DNA of 23,381 nt from a bacterium (GCA_009920585.1 RFZT01000005.1:1-23381); one strand, 5' to 3'; counted from the stretch's first letter, positions 7,843-16,362 are shown. Notes: generated by a model not told the origin, from the sequence alone. Numbers and translations are program-made.

Positions 7843-8730
7843 ATGCCATTTCACCGTCTCATTAAAAGCCAACTGTTCGTCACCTGTATGCTGGTCATTT
7901 CTGCGATCCCAGCGACCACAGCACAGGAAGCTCTCACCCGCCTGGCCTTCGGATCCTGCAACAAGCATAATGAACCCCAACCTCTGTGGTCCCCTATCCT
8001 GAATTTCCGCCCACAGCTATGGATATGGCTTGGAGACAACGTGTATGGGGACACCGACGACATGAGCGTGCTTGCGAAAAAATGGGACGCTCAGAAGTCC
8101 AATCCCGACTACACGAAGCTTCGCGCCGTCTGCCCAGTGATCGGAATCTGGGACGACAACGATTATGGTAGGAACAATGCCGGATTCGAGTACCCATGGA
8201 AAAAAGAATCACAAAAACTCTTGCTCGATTTTTTAGATGAACCAACCGAGAGCCCACGGCGGCAACAAGCAGGAATCTATACCTCCCGCACATTTGGACC
8301 GCCTGACCGCCAGGTGCGAGTGATTTTGCTCGATGTGAGAAGTTTTCGCGGGGCACCGAAAAGCGGTGGCGACATTCTTGGCGAAGCTCAGTGGCTATGG
8401 CTCACCGATACCCTTGAGAAAAGCACGGCGCAGATTCACTTCATCTGCTCGGGCAGCCAGATTCTCCCCACCGAGCACCGAAATGACAAGTGGGCCGACT
8501 ACCCAGATTCACGCAAGCGCCTCCTGACCCTGATTACGAAGACCAAGAAGTCGGGCGTCATTTTCCTGAGCGGAGACCGCCACATGGGCGAGATCTCACG
8601 ACTCGAAGACACAGGCACGTCCCTCACGGAGGTCACCTCTAGCGGAATGACGCATTTTAGACACGACATCACCCGCGAGAAAAACAGCCTCCGACTCGGT
8701 GAGGCATTTGCGAAGGCGCGCCAGCAATAA
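7843..8730 (+). CDS. PhoD-like metallophosphatase, exported
   Basis: A 295-residue protein with an N-terminal signal peptide (hydrophobic 11-25, cleavage near ATTAQ). The body matches the alkaline phosphatase D type of metallophosphoesterase: FGSCN (36-40), GDNVYGD (64-70), WDDNDYG (103-109), LDVRSFR (163-169), GEAQWLWL (180-187), SGSQ (203-206) and SGDRHMGE (243-250). These supply metal-binding Asp, Asn and His residues, so a periplasmic phosphomono- or diesterase is likely; the substrate is not readable. The protein stops at GEAFAKARQQ, just where relatives usually add a last strand pair (about 30-40 residues with an N-F/W-G motif), so the C-terminus may be truncated. It is divergent from nuoB. 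Confidence 0.88.
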   Translation: MPFHRLIKSQLFVTCMLVISAIPATTAQEALTRLAFGSCNKHNEPQPLWSPILNFRPQLWIWLGDNVYGDTDDMSVLAKKWDAQKSNPDYTKLRAVCPVIGIWDDNDYGRNNAGFEYPWKKESQKLLLDFLDEPTESPRRQQAGIYTSRTFGPPDRQVRVILLDVRSFRGAPKSGGDILGEAQWLWLTDTLEKSTAQIHFICSGSQILPTEHRNDKWADYPDSRKRLLTLITKTKKSGVIFLSGDRHMGEISRLEDTGTSLTEVTSSGMTHFRHDITREKNSLRLGEAFAKARQQ

Positions 8731-8807
8731 AAACGGAGGTCGATTTTTAAATAAACGTGACCATCGCACTCCAAGCATTACACAAATGAGTCTAACATAG
8801 TGATCCC

Positions 8808-11081
8808 TTGAGACAACGCACACTACCCCTCCTCACATTCGGTCTGATTTTTTTGGTCTGCGGACTATGGGCTATTCTCTCCCAAATTCCCTTTAACCGA
8901 TTCCAGAAAAAAGAAAGATTCCTGGGGCCAGATGGAGCCATCGCATTTCTGGAGGAAAAGACGATTAACTCGCGATTCGATGTCCGCGGGCCCATCGAAG
9001 CTCCGGTGAAAGTCTGCTACGTCGATGTGGACACATACGCGATCTCAAAAATCGGAAATTTCCCCTGGAATCGCGAATACTTCGCCCTAGCTCTCGATGC
9101 CCTTTTCGAACACGGCGAGATCAAAGCCGCCGGGATGGATTTCGTTTTTTCGAATGCGGGCTTGCCCGATATTGGACGCGAAGAAATGGAAGTTGGCAGC
9201 GGGAGACTCGGAAAATGCATCTACAAAAACAAAAATGTCGTCCTCGCTTCGACCTACGGTACTACGAATCGTCCGCTTGGCACAGAGACCACCTTCCCAT
9301 TTGTTTTCGATAAAAAGCGCCCCGATCAACAAGTGGGGCCTCCTGAGTTGCCAGCGTACTCGGTACTCGGCCCCTTTGGGCATGTCGGCCTCATCGACAC
9401 GATTGGCAATGATGTGCGGTTTGTGCCGTTTTTTGCAAAAACGAATATGCCCGTTGAGCACACCTATTATCCCATGTCGCTCAAACTGGCCCTTCTTTAT
9501 CTGGGCCTCGACGAAAGCGCCTTGGAGATCAGTAGCGACTCGATCTCGATTCGAAAAACCGACGGCTCTTTGGCAGCCCGCATTCCGCTCCTCATGGGCC
9601 AACTCGCCGAGCCAAACTGGTTCAGCGCGTGGGATGGTCCAGATACCTTCCATGCCAGCATTTTTTATGTCATCGCTTACGCTCAAATCCTTGATGACGG
9701 GACGGAGGAGCAGAAAATAACCGCGAAGAAGTTTTTTGAAGACTTCCGCGATGCGGTCGTCCTCATTGGCCCAGTGGACCCCTTGCTGAAGGATCTGAGC
9801 CCCATGCCTCTGAGTGGCTCTGGGCCAGTGCCCCGAGTCTCCCTTCACGGCAACCTGCTCAAAACCATCCTCTCTGGAAGAACGATCCATCGTCCTCCGG
9901 TCTGGCTGAATGTCGCGATTATTTTTGCCCTCGGCTTGCTTGCCTCCTCCTTCAGCCTTCTTCCAGCCCAGTATTCGATAGCTTCCAAAATCACAGGAGC
10001 GGTAGTGGTGATTTCCTACATCTTTGGTGCCTATTGGATTTTTTCGCATTACGACGTCATCGTCCCACTCGTGGCACCCGTAGGTGCGGCTTTGACTTGC
10101 GCGTTTACCGGTGCCTTGCTCGATCTCTCGCGCCTCAACCAACAAAAACGCCGCATCAAAGGCATGTTCGGCACCTACCTCTCGCCAAATCTCGTGGATA
10201 AAATGATCGAGAGCGGCGAGGAACCGAAACTCGGAGGCATCGATGCCGAGATCACGGCTTTCTTTTCCGATGTTCAGGGATTCTCCGCCTTCTCTGAAAT
10301 CCTCACCCCTCAGCAACTCGTAGGCCTCATGAATGAATATCTCAGCGGCATGACCGATATTCTCATGGAAAACGGATGCTATGTGGACAAATACATCGGC
10401 GACGCGATCGTTGGCATCTTCAACGCCCCTGTCTCCTTGGAAAAACACGCTCTCAAGGCCTGCATCGTCACCCAACTCCTCCAAAAACGCCTCGCGGAAC
10501 TTCGTCAAAAGTGGGCTTCCGAGGGAGACAAGTGGCCCCCCATCGTTTCTCGAATGCAAATGCGCATCGGTATGAATACCGGCTTCGCGACTGTAGGCAA
10601 CATGGGCTCCAGCCGCCGCTTCAGCTACACGATGATGGGTGACACCGTGAACCTAGCCGCCCGCTGCGAGAGCGGATCGAAGAGCTACGGCGCCTACACC
10701 ATGATCACTGGCGAAACCATGCGCTCAGCCGCAAAGGAAGGTGATGATTGCGTCTTCCGCTTCCTCGACAACATCATCGTCAAGGGCCGCAAGGAACCCG
10801 CCGAGATGTATGAGGTTGTCTGTTTGCGATCAGATTTGACTGATGAAACGAACCGCTGCCTCGACATCTACGCACAGGGGATCGTGCATTACCTCGCGCA
10901 ACGATGGGACGAGGCCCTCGCGGCTTTTCAGGAGTCCGCCAACCTAGAGCCAAACCGCCCCGAAAAGAACCCCGATTCGCCCTCCACTCCCTCTCTAGTG
11001 ATGCTGGAGCGAACCCTCTCCTTGAAAGCGAATCCACCCGAAGCGAGCTGGGATGGGGTTTTTAAAATGCAATCGAAGTAA
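8808..11081 (+). CDS. CHASE2 sensor-class III adenylate/guanylate cyclase
   Basis: A 757-residue membrane cyclase. One helix (about 8-27) leads to an extracytoplasmic CHASE2 domain (about 40-355, with VDVDTYAISKIGNFPW and AAGMDFVF), then three helices (about 364-440) and a cytoplasmic cyclase domain (about 475-660). Metal ligands D488 (FFSDVQGFS) and D532 (KYIGDAIVGIF) are present. K527 and T608 occupy the base-recognition positions usual for bacterial adenylate cyclases, and N615 and R619 (GDTVNLAAR) the transition-state positions. The last 80 residues look TPR-like (AQRWDEALAAFQESANLEPN). The start is TTG 8808, directly before the first helix. The product is probably cAMP, with an unknown periplasmic signal. 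The nuclease gene follows by 15 bp. Confidence 0.94.
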   Translation: MRQRTLPLLTFGLIFLVCGLWAILSQIPFNRFQKKERFLGPDGAIAFLEEKTINSRFDVRGPIEAPVKVCYVDVDTYAISKIGNFPWNREYFALALDALFEHGEIKAAGMDFVFSNAGLPDIGREEMEVGSGRLGKCIYKNKNVVLASTYGTTNRPLGTETTFPFVFDKKRPDQQVGPPELPAYSVLGPFGHVGLIDTIGNDVRFVPFFAKTNMPVEHTYYPMSLKLALLYLGLDESALEISSDSISIRKTDGSLAARIPLLMGQLAEPNWFSAWDGPDTFHASIFYVIAYAQILDDGTEEQKITAKKFFEDFRDAVVLIGPVDPLLKDLSPMPLSGSGPVPRVSLHGNLLKTILSGRTIHRPPVWLNVAIIFALGLLASSFSLLPAQYSIASKITGAVVVISYIFGAYWIFSHYDVIVPLVAPVGAALTCAFTGALLDLSRLNQQKRRIKGMFGTYLSPNLVDKMIESGEEPKLGGIDAEITAFFSDVQGFSAFSEILTPQQLVGLMNEYLSGMTDILMENGCYVDKYIGDAIVGIFNAPVSLEKHALKACIVTQLLQKRLAELRQKWASEGDKWPPIVSRMQMRIGMNTGFATVGNMGSSRRFSYTMMGDTVNLAARCESGSKSYGAYTMITGETMRSAAKEGDDCVFRFLDNIIVKGRKEPAEMYEVVCLRSDLTDETNRCLDIYAQGIVHYLAQRWDEALAAFQESANLEPNRPEKNPDSPSTPSLVMLERTLSLKANPPEASWDGVFKMQSK

Positions 11082-11096
11082 CTGGGGTACCAAGCG

Positions 11097-11660
11097 ATGT
11101 CCTTACGAGTGCTTCTTACCAGCATCCTCACGTTCATTGCATTCCTTCCGCTCCATGCCGAAAACTCTTCACCGCATTGGGTAGAGCTAGAGCACTGCAT
11201 CCTATCGAAGTCGGATTACAGTGACGGGGATAGCTTTCATGTCAGCTGTGCAGGTAAAAATTATCACTTCCGCCTTTATTTTGTGGATTGCCCAGAAACT
11301 GACACACGCATTCCTGAGCGCAACGCCATGCAAGCTCACGTCTTCGGGATCGCTGCTAAGGAAATCATCGCCGCAGGTGAAAAAGCCCACGCTTTCACGC
11401 GCCAATTCCTCTCTGATGGTTTTAAGATTTTGACAAAATGGGAGGACGCGCGAGGGGATTCTAAACAGCAGCGATTCTACGCTATCGTCTTGGTGAAAAA
11501 TAAAAACCTCGCCACCGAACTCGTTCGCCATGGCTTGGCCCGCGTTTACGGAAAACCCACCGACTTTCCCGACAGCGCACGCTGCTGGGAATATCGTAGG
11601 GAGCTGAAACAACTTGAAAAACAAGCTCGCTCCCAGAGTTTGGGGGCCTTTTCCCATTAG
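11097..11660 (+). CDS. Secreted SNase-type (thermonuclease-like) nuclease
   Basis: A 187-residue protein with a cleavable signal peptide (1-21, ending LPLHAE). The staphylococcal-nuclease fold is recognisable: SDGDSFHV gives D43 and D45, HFRLYFVDCPETD gives R59, D64 and E67, and R126 (QQRFYAIVLV) is in the position of the second catalytic arginine; ELVRHGLARVYG closes the barrel. These correspond to the Ca2+ and phosphate-contacting residues of the family, so it is probably an active, periplasmic or secreted sugar-nonspecific nuclease. A Lys/Gln-rich C-terminal helix follows. It starts 15 bp after the cyclase stop and may share its transcript. The 122 bp to dapF hold no gene. Confidence 0.88.
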   Translation: MSLRVLLTSILTFIAFLPLHAENSSPHWVELEHCILSKSDYSDGDSFHVSCAGKNYHFRLYFVDCPETDTRIPERNAMQAHVFGIAAKEIIAAGEKAHAFTRQFLSDGFKILTKWEDARGDSKQQRFYAIVLVKNKNLATELVRHGLARVYGKPTDFPDSARCWEYRRELKQLEKQARSQSLGAFSH

Positions 11661-11782
11661 CGTTAGTCCATTCTTTCAAAAGAAAAGAGGAATCGGTTTT
11701 TACTTTGGCTCTATCCCAAAAAACACGAGGGATGTAGGCGGTATTGCAGACGCACAACTCAGCACGTTAGGATCCGAAGCAC

Positions 11783-12595
11783 ATGGACATTCGATTTACC
11801 AAAATGAACGGAGCAGGAAATGACTTCGTCGTTATTGACAATCTCTCTGGAGAATTCTCACTCGACCGCGAGACGATAGAGCGCCTCTGCGATAGACATC
11901 GCGGGATCGGTGCAGACGGACTACTCGCCGTGGAACCTGCAGAGGGGGCTGCTGATTTTCGCATGCGCTACTACAATAGCGATGGAGGCGAAGCGGAGAT
12001 GTGCGGAAATGGGGCCCGTTGCTTTGCTCGATTTGCCGCACGCCTGATGGACGTACCTCCCCATGCACTCAGCTTTGAAACTCAAGCCGGACCAATCACT
12101 GCGGTTCTTTCTGGTGACTCTGTGACACTTGATATGGGAGTTCCTCAGGATCATCGGACCGGACAGGCGCTTCGCCTCGCTGACGGCGAAATGACCGTCC
12201 ACTTCCTGAATACAGGGGTGCCTCACGCCGTCGCCTTTGTCGAGAATGTCGCGGAGATCGACATTAGGACCAATGGATCCACGCTTCGCTACCACGACGC
12301 CTTTTCACCGAAAGGCACGAATGCCAATTTCGCCCAAACGATGGAGGACGGAACTCTCATTCTTAGAACTTACGAGCGCGGGGTTGAAGATGAGACTCTG
12401 GCTTGCGGTACGGGGGTATGCGCAACAGCCCTCATCCATGCCCTTGAGACCAAAGCCCCCTCACCTGTTCGTGTGAAAGTGCGTGGCGGCGACACCCTGA
12501 CCGTGAGTTTTGAAAAAACTGAAACTGGGGGATTTGAGAAAGTCCGCCTCACAGGCCCTGCAGATTTTGTTTTCGAGGGGACTATTTCTTTGTAA
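11783..12595 (+). CDS. dapF: Diaminopimelate epimerase
   Basis: A 270-residue DapF, which interconverts LL- and meso-diaminopimelate without a cofactor, giving the precursor for lysine and peptidoglycan cross-links. The two catalytic cysteines are present: C74 (EMCGNGARCFARF) and C208 (LACGTGVCATALI). The substrate-binding N-terminus (FTKMNGAGNDFVVID) and the TYERGVEDETLACG loop are intact. It starts at ATG 11783. It leads a compact plus-strand run of dapF, dapA, dapB, folK and panB; the gap to dapA is only 2 bp. The -10-like TAGGAT 10 bases upstream is too weak to call a promoter. Confidence 0.97.
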   Translation: MDIRFTKMNGAGNDFVVIDNLSGEFSLDRETIERLCDRHRGIGADGLLAVEPAEGAADFRMRYYNSDGGEAEMCGNGARCFARFAARLMDVPPHALSFETQAGPITAVLSGDSVTLDMGVPQDHRTGQALRLADGEMTVHFLNTGVPHAVAFVENVAEIDIRTNGSTLRYHDAFSPKGTNANFAQTMEDGTLILRTYERGVEDETLACGTGVCATALIHALETKAPSPVRVKVRGGDTLTVSFEKTETGGFEKVRLTGPADFVFEGTISL

Positions 12596-12597
12596 CG

Positions 12598-13482
12598 ATG
12601 CAACACATGTCATTCGCAGGAACTCATACGGCACTCGTCACCCCATTTCGGGACGGGCATTTCGACACACCAGCATTTCAAGCCCTCATCGAGGCACAGA
12701 TCGCAGCGGGCATCACAGGCATCATTCCCGTCGGCACGACAGGCGAATCGCCAACGCTCGACCATGAGGAACACCTCAAAGTCATCGAGGTCGCCGTTCA
12801 GACCGCAGCAGGTCGTTGCCAGGTGATTGCCGGCACCGGCTCTAACTCGACCTCGGAAGCGGTATCCCTCACTCAGGCTGCCGAAAAACTCGGCGCAAAT
12901 GCAGCCCTCCTCGTTGCTCCCTACTACAACAAACCAAGCCAGGAGGGCCTCTACCGCCACTTCGCCGCGATCGCGCAGGCCGTCAAAATCCCCCTCGTTC
13001 TCTACAGCATTCCCGGTCGTTGCGGGATCGAGATCGGCGTAGAGACGACTGTCCGTTTGGCCAAAGACTTTTCAAACATCCGCGCCATCAAGGAGGCGGG
13101 CGGTTCGGTGGAAAGGGTCAACCAACTCCGAGCGGCGCTGCCAGAGGATTTTGAAATCCTTTCCGGCGACGACTCGCTCACCCTTCCCTTCATGTCTGTG
13201 GGCGCCGTCGGTGTCATCAGCGTGGCCACGAACGTAATTCCAGCGGAAGTCGCCACCATGGTTCGCCACCAACTGGCCGGAGAGTCCGCAAAAGCCCTCG
13301 CGATCCATCGCAAATACTATCCTCTTTTCAAAGATCTCTTCATCGAGCCAAATCCGGTGCCAGTCAAGTTTGCTCTCGCCCGACTGGGAAGAATGACACC
13401 CGATGTCCGCCTGCCCCTTTGTGAAATGACTCCCGCGAGCATCCAGCACCTTACAAAAACACTAGAAAAATCCGGTCTATGA
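12598..13482 (+). CDS. dapA: 4-hydroxy-tetrahydrodipicolinate synthase
   Basis: A 294-residue DapA that condenses pyruvate with aspartate semialdehyde, the first committed step to diaminopimelate and lysine. The Schiff-base lysine is K165 (IRAIKEAGGS). The proton relay is T47/T48 (GTTGE), Y136 and Y110 (APYYNKPSQEGLY), with R141 (IPGRCG) binding substrate carboxylate. The usual YNIPGRT is YSIPGRC here, a mild variant. Two close ATG codons are possible (12598 and 12607); MSFAGTHTALVTPF from 12607 is where homology becomes strong. The end overlaps the dapB start by 4 bases, so the two are coupled. Confidence 0.97.
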   Translation: MQHMSFAGTHTALVTPFRDGHFDTPAFQALIEAQIAAGITGIIPVGTTGESPTLDHEEHLKVIEVAVQTAAGRCQVIAGTGSNSTSEAVSLTQAAEKLGANAALLVAPYYNKPSQEGLYRHFAAIAQAVKIPLVLYSIPGRCGIEIGVETTVRLAKDFSNIRAIKEAGGSVERVNQLRAALPEDFEILSGDDSLTLPFMSVGAVGVISVATNVIPAEVATMVRHQLAGESAKALAIHRKYYPLFKDLFIEPNPVPVKFALARLGRMTPDVRLPLCEMTPASIQHLTKTLEKSGL

Positions 13483-14216
13483 GCACCCGCGTTATCATCA
13501 ATGGAGCGAAGGGCCGTATGGGTCAGGCCCTCATCTCTTGCATCCATGCCGACAATTCCTACTCCCTCGCTGGAGGACTCGATGCCGGTGACGACCTCTC
13601 CAGCCTGCTGCCACAGTGCGATGCCGTGATTGATTTCACCGAAGCAAGCGCCACGGTCTTGGTCGCTGAGGCTTGCTCGAATGCCGGGAAGCCACTCGTT
13701 ATCGGAACGACAGGTCACTCGGATCAAGATCGCGAACGCATTTTGGCTATCTCCAAAGTCATCCCGATTGTCTTTGCTCCGAACTTTTCCGTTGGCGTGA
13801 ACACCCTCTTCTGGCTTACCAGAAAAGCCGCAGAGATCCTCGGCCCCGACTTCGACCTTGAAGTAGTGGAAATGCATCATCGCCTTAAAAAAGACTCCCC
13901 CAGCGGCACCGCACGCCGCCTTGCGGAGATCCTCACCGAGGTGCGCGGACTCGACTACGCCAAGGATGTCCTCCACGGACGCGAAGGGCTTATCGGGCAA
14001 AGAACGAACACCGAAATCGGCATGCACGCGATCCGTGGCGGCGATGTCGTTGGTGATCACACTGTCATTTACTCCAATGTAGGCGAACGAGTGGAACTCA
14101 CTCACAAAGCCTCCAGTCGCGACACCTTCGCCAAAGGCGCTCTTCGCGCGTCTGCTTGGGTACTCGATCAAAAACCCGCTCTCTACGACATGGAAGACGT
14201 GCTCGGGCTGAGATGA
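13479..14216 (+). CDS. dapB: 4-hydroxy-tetrahydrodipicolinate reductase
   Basis: A 245-residue DapB that reduces the DapA product with NAD(P)H. The Rossmann motif is INGAKGRMGQAL (7-18; the usual GAxGRMG). GTTG (76-79) lines the nucleotide site. The catalytic motif is EMHHRLKKDSPSGTA, with H133 as the acid and K137 as the partner lysine; RGGDVVGDHTV follows. Length is on the short side of normal. It overlaps dapA by 4 bases and folK by 4 bases (ATGA), so translation of the three is probably coupled. Confidence 0.97.
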   Translation: MSTRVIINGAKGRMGQALISCIHADNSYSLAGGLDAGDDLSSLLPQCDAVIDFTEASATVLVAEACSNAGKPLVIGTTGHSDQDRERILAISKVIPIVFAPNFSVGVNTLFWLTRKAAEILGPDFDLEVVEMHHRLKKDSPSGTARRLAEILTEVRGLDYAKDVLHGREGLIGQRTNTEIGMHAIRGGDVVGDHTVIYSNVGERVELTHKASSRDTFAKGALRASAWVLDQKPALYDMEDVLGLR

Positions 14217-14725
14217 GAATCGGCATCGCGCTCGGGTCGAACCTGGATGACCGTTTGGCACTCCTGCGATCAGCACGCGAGCGCATCCAGACCCTCCACG
14301 AGGATTCCGGGCCCTTTCTTTGCTCCCAGATTTATGAGACCGCACCAGCGGATTGCCCGCCGGGTTCCCCGCTTTTTTTGAATGCGGCGCTCGAGATGTC
14401 CTCGAGCCTACCGCCTCTTGATCTTCTGGCAGAACTTCAACGTATCGAGATCGGCCTCGGACGCCCACGTGAACACGGCTTCCACTCCCCACGAACAATC
14501 GACCTGGACCTCCTGTACTGCGATAATCTCGCGTTCCGCCTTTCCGATCTAGAGCTTCCACATCCTCGGATTTTCGAGCGTCCATTTGTTTTGTTTCCGT
14601 TGCTCGACACCTGCCCCAACCGCATTCTCCCAGGGAAAAGCATCTCGATTCGGCAACAATGCGACCACCTTCAAGCGGCGGGACTTTCTCCACAGGATTT
14701 GCCAAAACCGCTTCATCACTTCTAG
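14213..14725 (+). CDS. folK: 2-amino-4-hydroxy-6-hydroxymethyldihydropteridine pyrophosphokinase
   Basis: A 170-residue HPPK that transfers pyrophosphate from ATP to 6-hydroxymethyl-dihydropterin in folate synthesis. The N-terminus IGIALGSNLDDRLALL and the Mg2+-binding signature SPRTIDLDLLYCD (two Asp of the D-x-D-x pair) are diagnostic, followed by LPHPRIFERPFVLFPLLD. The last 30 residues are poorly conserved. I start it at ATG 14213, inside the dapB stop codon; an upstream in-frame extension lies within dapB and adds nothing related. It sits between dapB and panB (12 bp gap), a linkage of lysine, folate and pantothenate genes. Confidence 0.95.
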   Translation: MRIGIALGSNLDDRLALLRSARERIQTLHEDSGPFLCSQIYETAPADCPPGSPLFLNAALEMSSSLPPLDLLAELQRIEIGLGRPREHGFHSPRTIDLDLLYCDNLAFRLSDLELPHPRIFERPFVLFPLLDTCPNRILPGKSISIRQQCDHLQAAGLSPQDLPKPLHHF

Positions 14726-14737
14726 ATTCTCTGCACC

Positions 14738-15496
14738 TTGAAAAATACTGCCACTAGTCTGAGCGATGCCAAAGCCATCGGTCGCCGTCTCGCCTGCCTC
14801 ACGGCCTATGATTATCCAACCGCGCGACTTCTTGATGACTGTGGTCTCGATCTTCTTCTCGTCGGCGATTCCTTGGGAATGGTCGTACTCGGCTACCCCG
14901 ATACCACCAAGGTCACCATGGCGGACATGCTTCATCATACACGTGCCGTCGCTCGTGGTGCCCAAAAAACCTTCGTCGCAAGCGATCTTCCGGCCGGCAG
15001 CTGCACGACCCCATCGCTCGCCCTCGAGAATGCTCGATTTCTTCGAGATGCAGGCGCCGTTGCCGTTAAAATCGAAGGCGGCCTCGAATGCCTTCCCATG
15101 GTGGAGGCCATCTTGGCTGATGGTATTCCCGTGATCGGCCACCTCGGCATGCTCCCCCAGCGTGTGATTGAGGAAGGCGGCTACCACATCAAGGGAAAAT
15201 CTTCCGCCGAAAGCGAACGACTCCTCCGTGATGCCCATGCCCTCGAGCAAGCCGGAGTCAGTGCCATCGTACTGGAACTCGTTCATCCCCCCCTCGCCTC
15301 CGCCCTCACCAAAGAATTAAAATGCCCCACCATCGGTATCGGCAGTGGATCCGACTGCGACGGGCAAATATTGGTCCTGCACGATGTCATTGGCCTATTT
15401 CCTTGGTTTCGTCCGAAGTTCGCCGAACCCCGCGCCGATATTGCGAGCGAAATCCAACGCGCCGCTCGCGTCTTTGTTGCAGCAACGAAAGCGTAG
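14738..15496 (+). CDS. panB: 3-methyl-2-oxobutanoate hydroxymethyltransferase
   Basis: A 252-residue PanB (ketopantoate hydroxymethyltransferase), using methylene-tetrahydrofolate to hydroxymethylate 2-oxoisovalerate in pantothenate and CoA synthesis. Active-site residues fit the family with a shift of one against E. coli: D44 (LLVGDSLGMV), D83 (ASDLPAG), K111 and E113 (VKIEGG) and H135 (PVIGHLGMLPQ). The best start is TTG 14738, giving a 20-residue leader before LTAYDYPTARLLD. Its folate-derived cofactor gives a plausible link to the preceding folK. A short hairpin directly follows the stop. Confidence 0.96.
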   Translation: MKNTATSLSDAKAIGRRLACLTAYDYPTARLLDDCGLDLLLVGDSLGMVVLGYPDTTKVTMADMLHHTRAVARGAQKTFVASDLPAGSCTTPSLALENARFLRDAGAVAVKIEGGLECLPMVEAILADGIPVIGHLGMLPQRVIEEGGYHIKGKSSAESERLLRDAHALEQAGVSAIVLELVHPPLASALTKELKCPTIGIGSGSDCDGQILVLHDVIGLFPWFRPKFAEPRADIASEIQRAARVFVAATKA

Positions 15497-15511
15497 TCGG
15501 TTTTTAACCGA
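15497..15511 (+). terminator. Short hairpin after panB
   Basis: A 6-bp stem (tcggtt / aaccga) with a 3-base loop begins at the base after the panB stop codon. No T-run follows it, so it is at best a weak or factor-assisted terminator, or a processing or pausing site before the ExoD-family gene. Confidence 0.3.
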
Positions 15512-15532
15512 ATCAGCACAGCCAATCCTACG

Positions 15533-16204
15533 ATGCCTGAGGAACCTCAATCCATCCCAACAATCGACCATGCATTGGATCATTTCATCAAGCATGCCTC
15601 TGCTGATGGAATCACCTTGAACGATGCTCTTACTCATCTCGGATCTGAAGGCTTTTGCTTTGTCGCCTTTCTGCTCGCTGTTCCGTTTATTCAACCTATC
15701 CCACTAGGCCCTTTGACGATGATTTGTGGCGTGAGTTTTATGGTCATGGGATGGCAGATGGCGCGAGGGAAAACCAATGCCGCGCTTCCCAAAAAAGCTG
15801 GCAGCCTCCTCATACACGGGCACCTCTGGCTGAAGGTCCTTGCCTTTTGTCGAAGCATACTCAAATTCACCCGCCGTTTCACCAAAGAGCGCTACACCAT
15901 CCTCGTGACCGGGGACCGCGCCGAACGCTTCGTAGGCTGGCTCATTCTCATTGGCGGATTTTTGCTAGCTATTCCTGGAGCGTACCTTCCCCTCAACAAC
16001 TTTTTTCCCGCACTCATGATCATTTTCGCCTGCATCGGTTGGCTTGAACGCGACGGCCTCATGATCATCATCTCCCTATTCTGGGGAGCCGTAACCCTCC
16101 TCTACTTTGCCGCTGTCACAATCGCCCTCGTCTTTTTCGGAAACCAACTAGCCACATGGATCGGCCTAACTGGAAATTTCACATCTAATACTATAGCCCC
16201 ATAA
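15533..16204 (+). CDS. ExoD-family membrane protein
   Basis: A 223-residue polytopic protein resembling ExoD, named for a rhizobial exopolysaccharide and alkali-tolerance gene; its biochemical activity is unknown. The family pattern is visible: GITLNDALTHLGSEGFCFVAFLLAVPF (two pieces around residues 26-52), a P-I-P-L-G-P turn, GVSFMVMGWQMARGK, then a cytoplasmic basic loop (104-130) and three further hydrophobic segments (135-150, 157-190, 190-210). The start ATG 15533 lies 36 bp after panB. A 6-bp inverted repeat straddles the stop codon. It is the last plus-strand gene before the minus-strand envelope cluster. Confidence 0.82.
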   Translation: MPEEPQSIPTIDHALDHFIKHASADGITLNDALTHLGSEGFCFVAFLLAVPFIQPIPLGPLTMICGVSFMVMGWQMARGKTNAALPKKAGSLLIHGHLWLKVLAFCRSILKFTRRFTKERYTILVTGDRAERFVGWLILIGGFLLAIPGAYLPLNNFFPALMIIFACIGWLERDGLMIIISLFWGAVTLLYFAAVTIALVFFGNQLATWIGLTGNFTSNTIAP

Positions 16205-16210
16205 GGCTAT
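16193..16210 (+). terminator. Hairpin spanning the ExoD-family stop codon
   Basis: A 6-bp perfect stem (atagcc / ggctat) with a 6-base loop contains most of the stop codon. It lacks a following T-run. It may contribute to transcript ending between two convergent gene sets, but the evidence is structural only. Confidence 0.3.
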
Positions 16211-16282
16211 TCATGAGATTTGCAATCGCTTGGGTGTTGATGACGTAATGCCTTATCGACACGTTGAACTTTTTGCCTCCGC

Positions 16283-16304
16283 TGCCGCCAAGGATCCTTC
16301 GGCA
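16283..16304. repeat. Inverted repeat between convergent genes
   Basis: A hairpin with a 5-bp outer stem (tgccg / cggca), a 2-base bulge, and the palindrome aaggatcctt inside lies in the 158-bp gap between the convergent ExoD-family and CsgG-like genes. The position suits a bidirectional terminator, yet neither strand has a T-run after it. No open frame of note is found in the rest of this gap. Confidence 0.35.
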
Positions 16305-16362
16305 ACAGAAGCCCGTCAATCCTCAATCAGATCTAGTAATCGGCGCTCGATAAAGCGCGTAA

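Noticed and set aside
7737..7844. Upstream extension of nuoB
   Set aside because: The added 36 residues have no family similarity and would use up the entire divergent promoter region.
9087..10559. Long open frame of 490 codons on the minus strand
   Set aside because: It lies wholly opposite the well-supported CHASE2 cyclase, has no recognisable motifs, and follows from the codon usage of that gene.
11744..11773. Promoter for dapF (TTGCAG and TAGGAT, 18 apart)
   Set aside because: The -35 matches only 3 of 6 positions and the -10 is very close to the ATG, so it is not better than chance.
13317..14705. Long open frame of 462 codons on the minus strand
   Set aside because: It is antisense to dapA, dapB and folK, all of which have complete active-site motifs.
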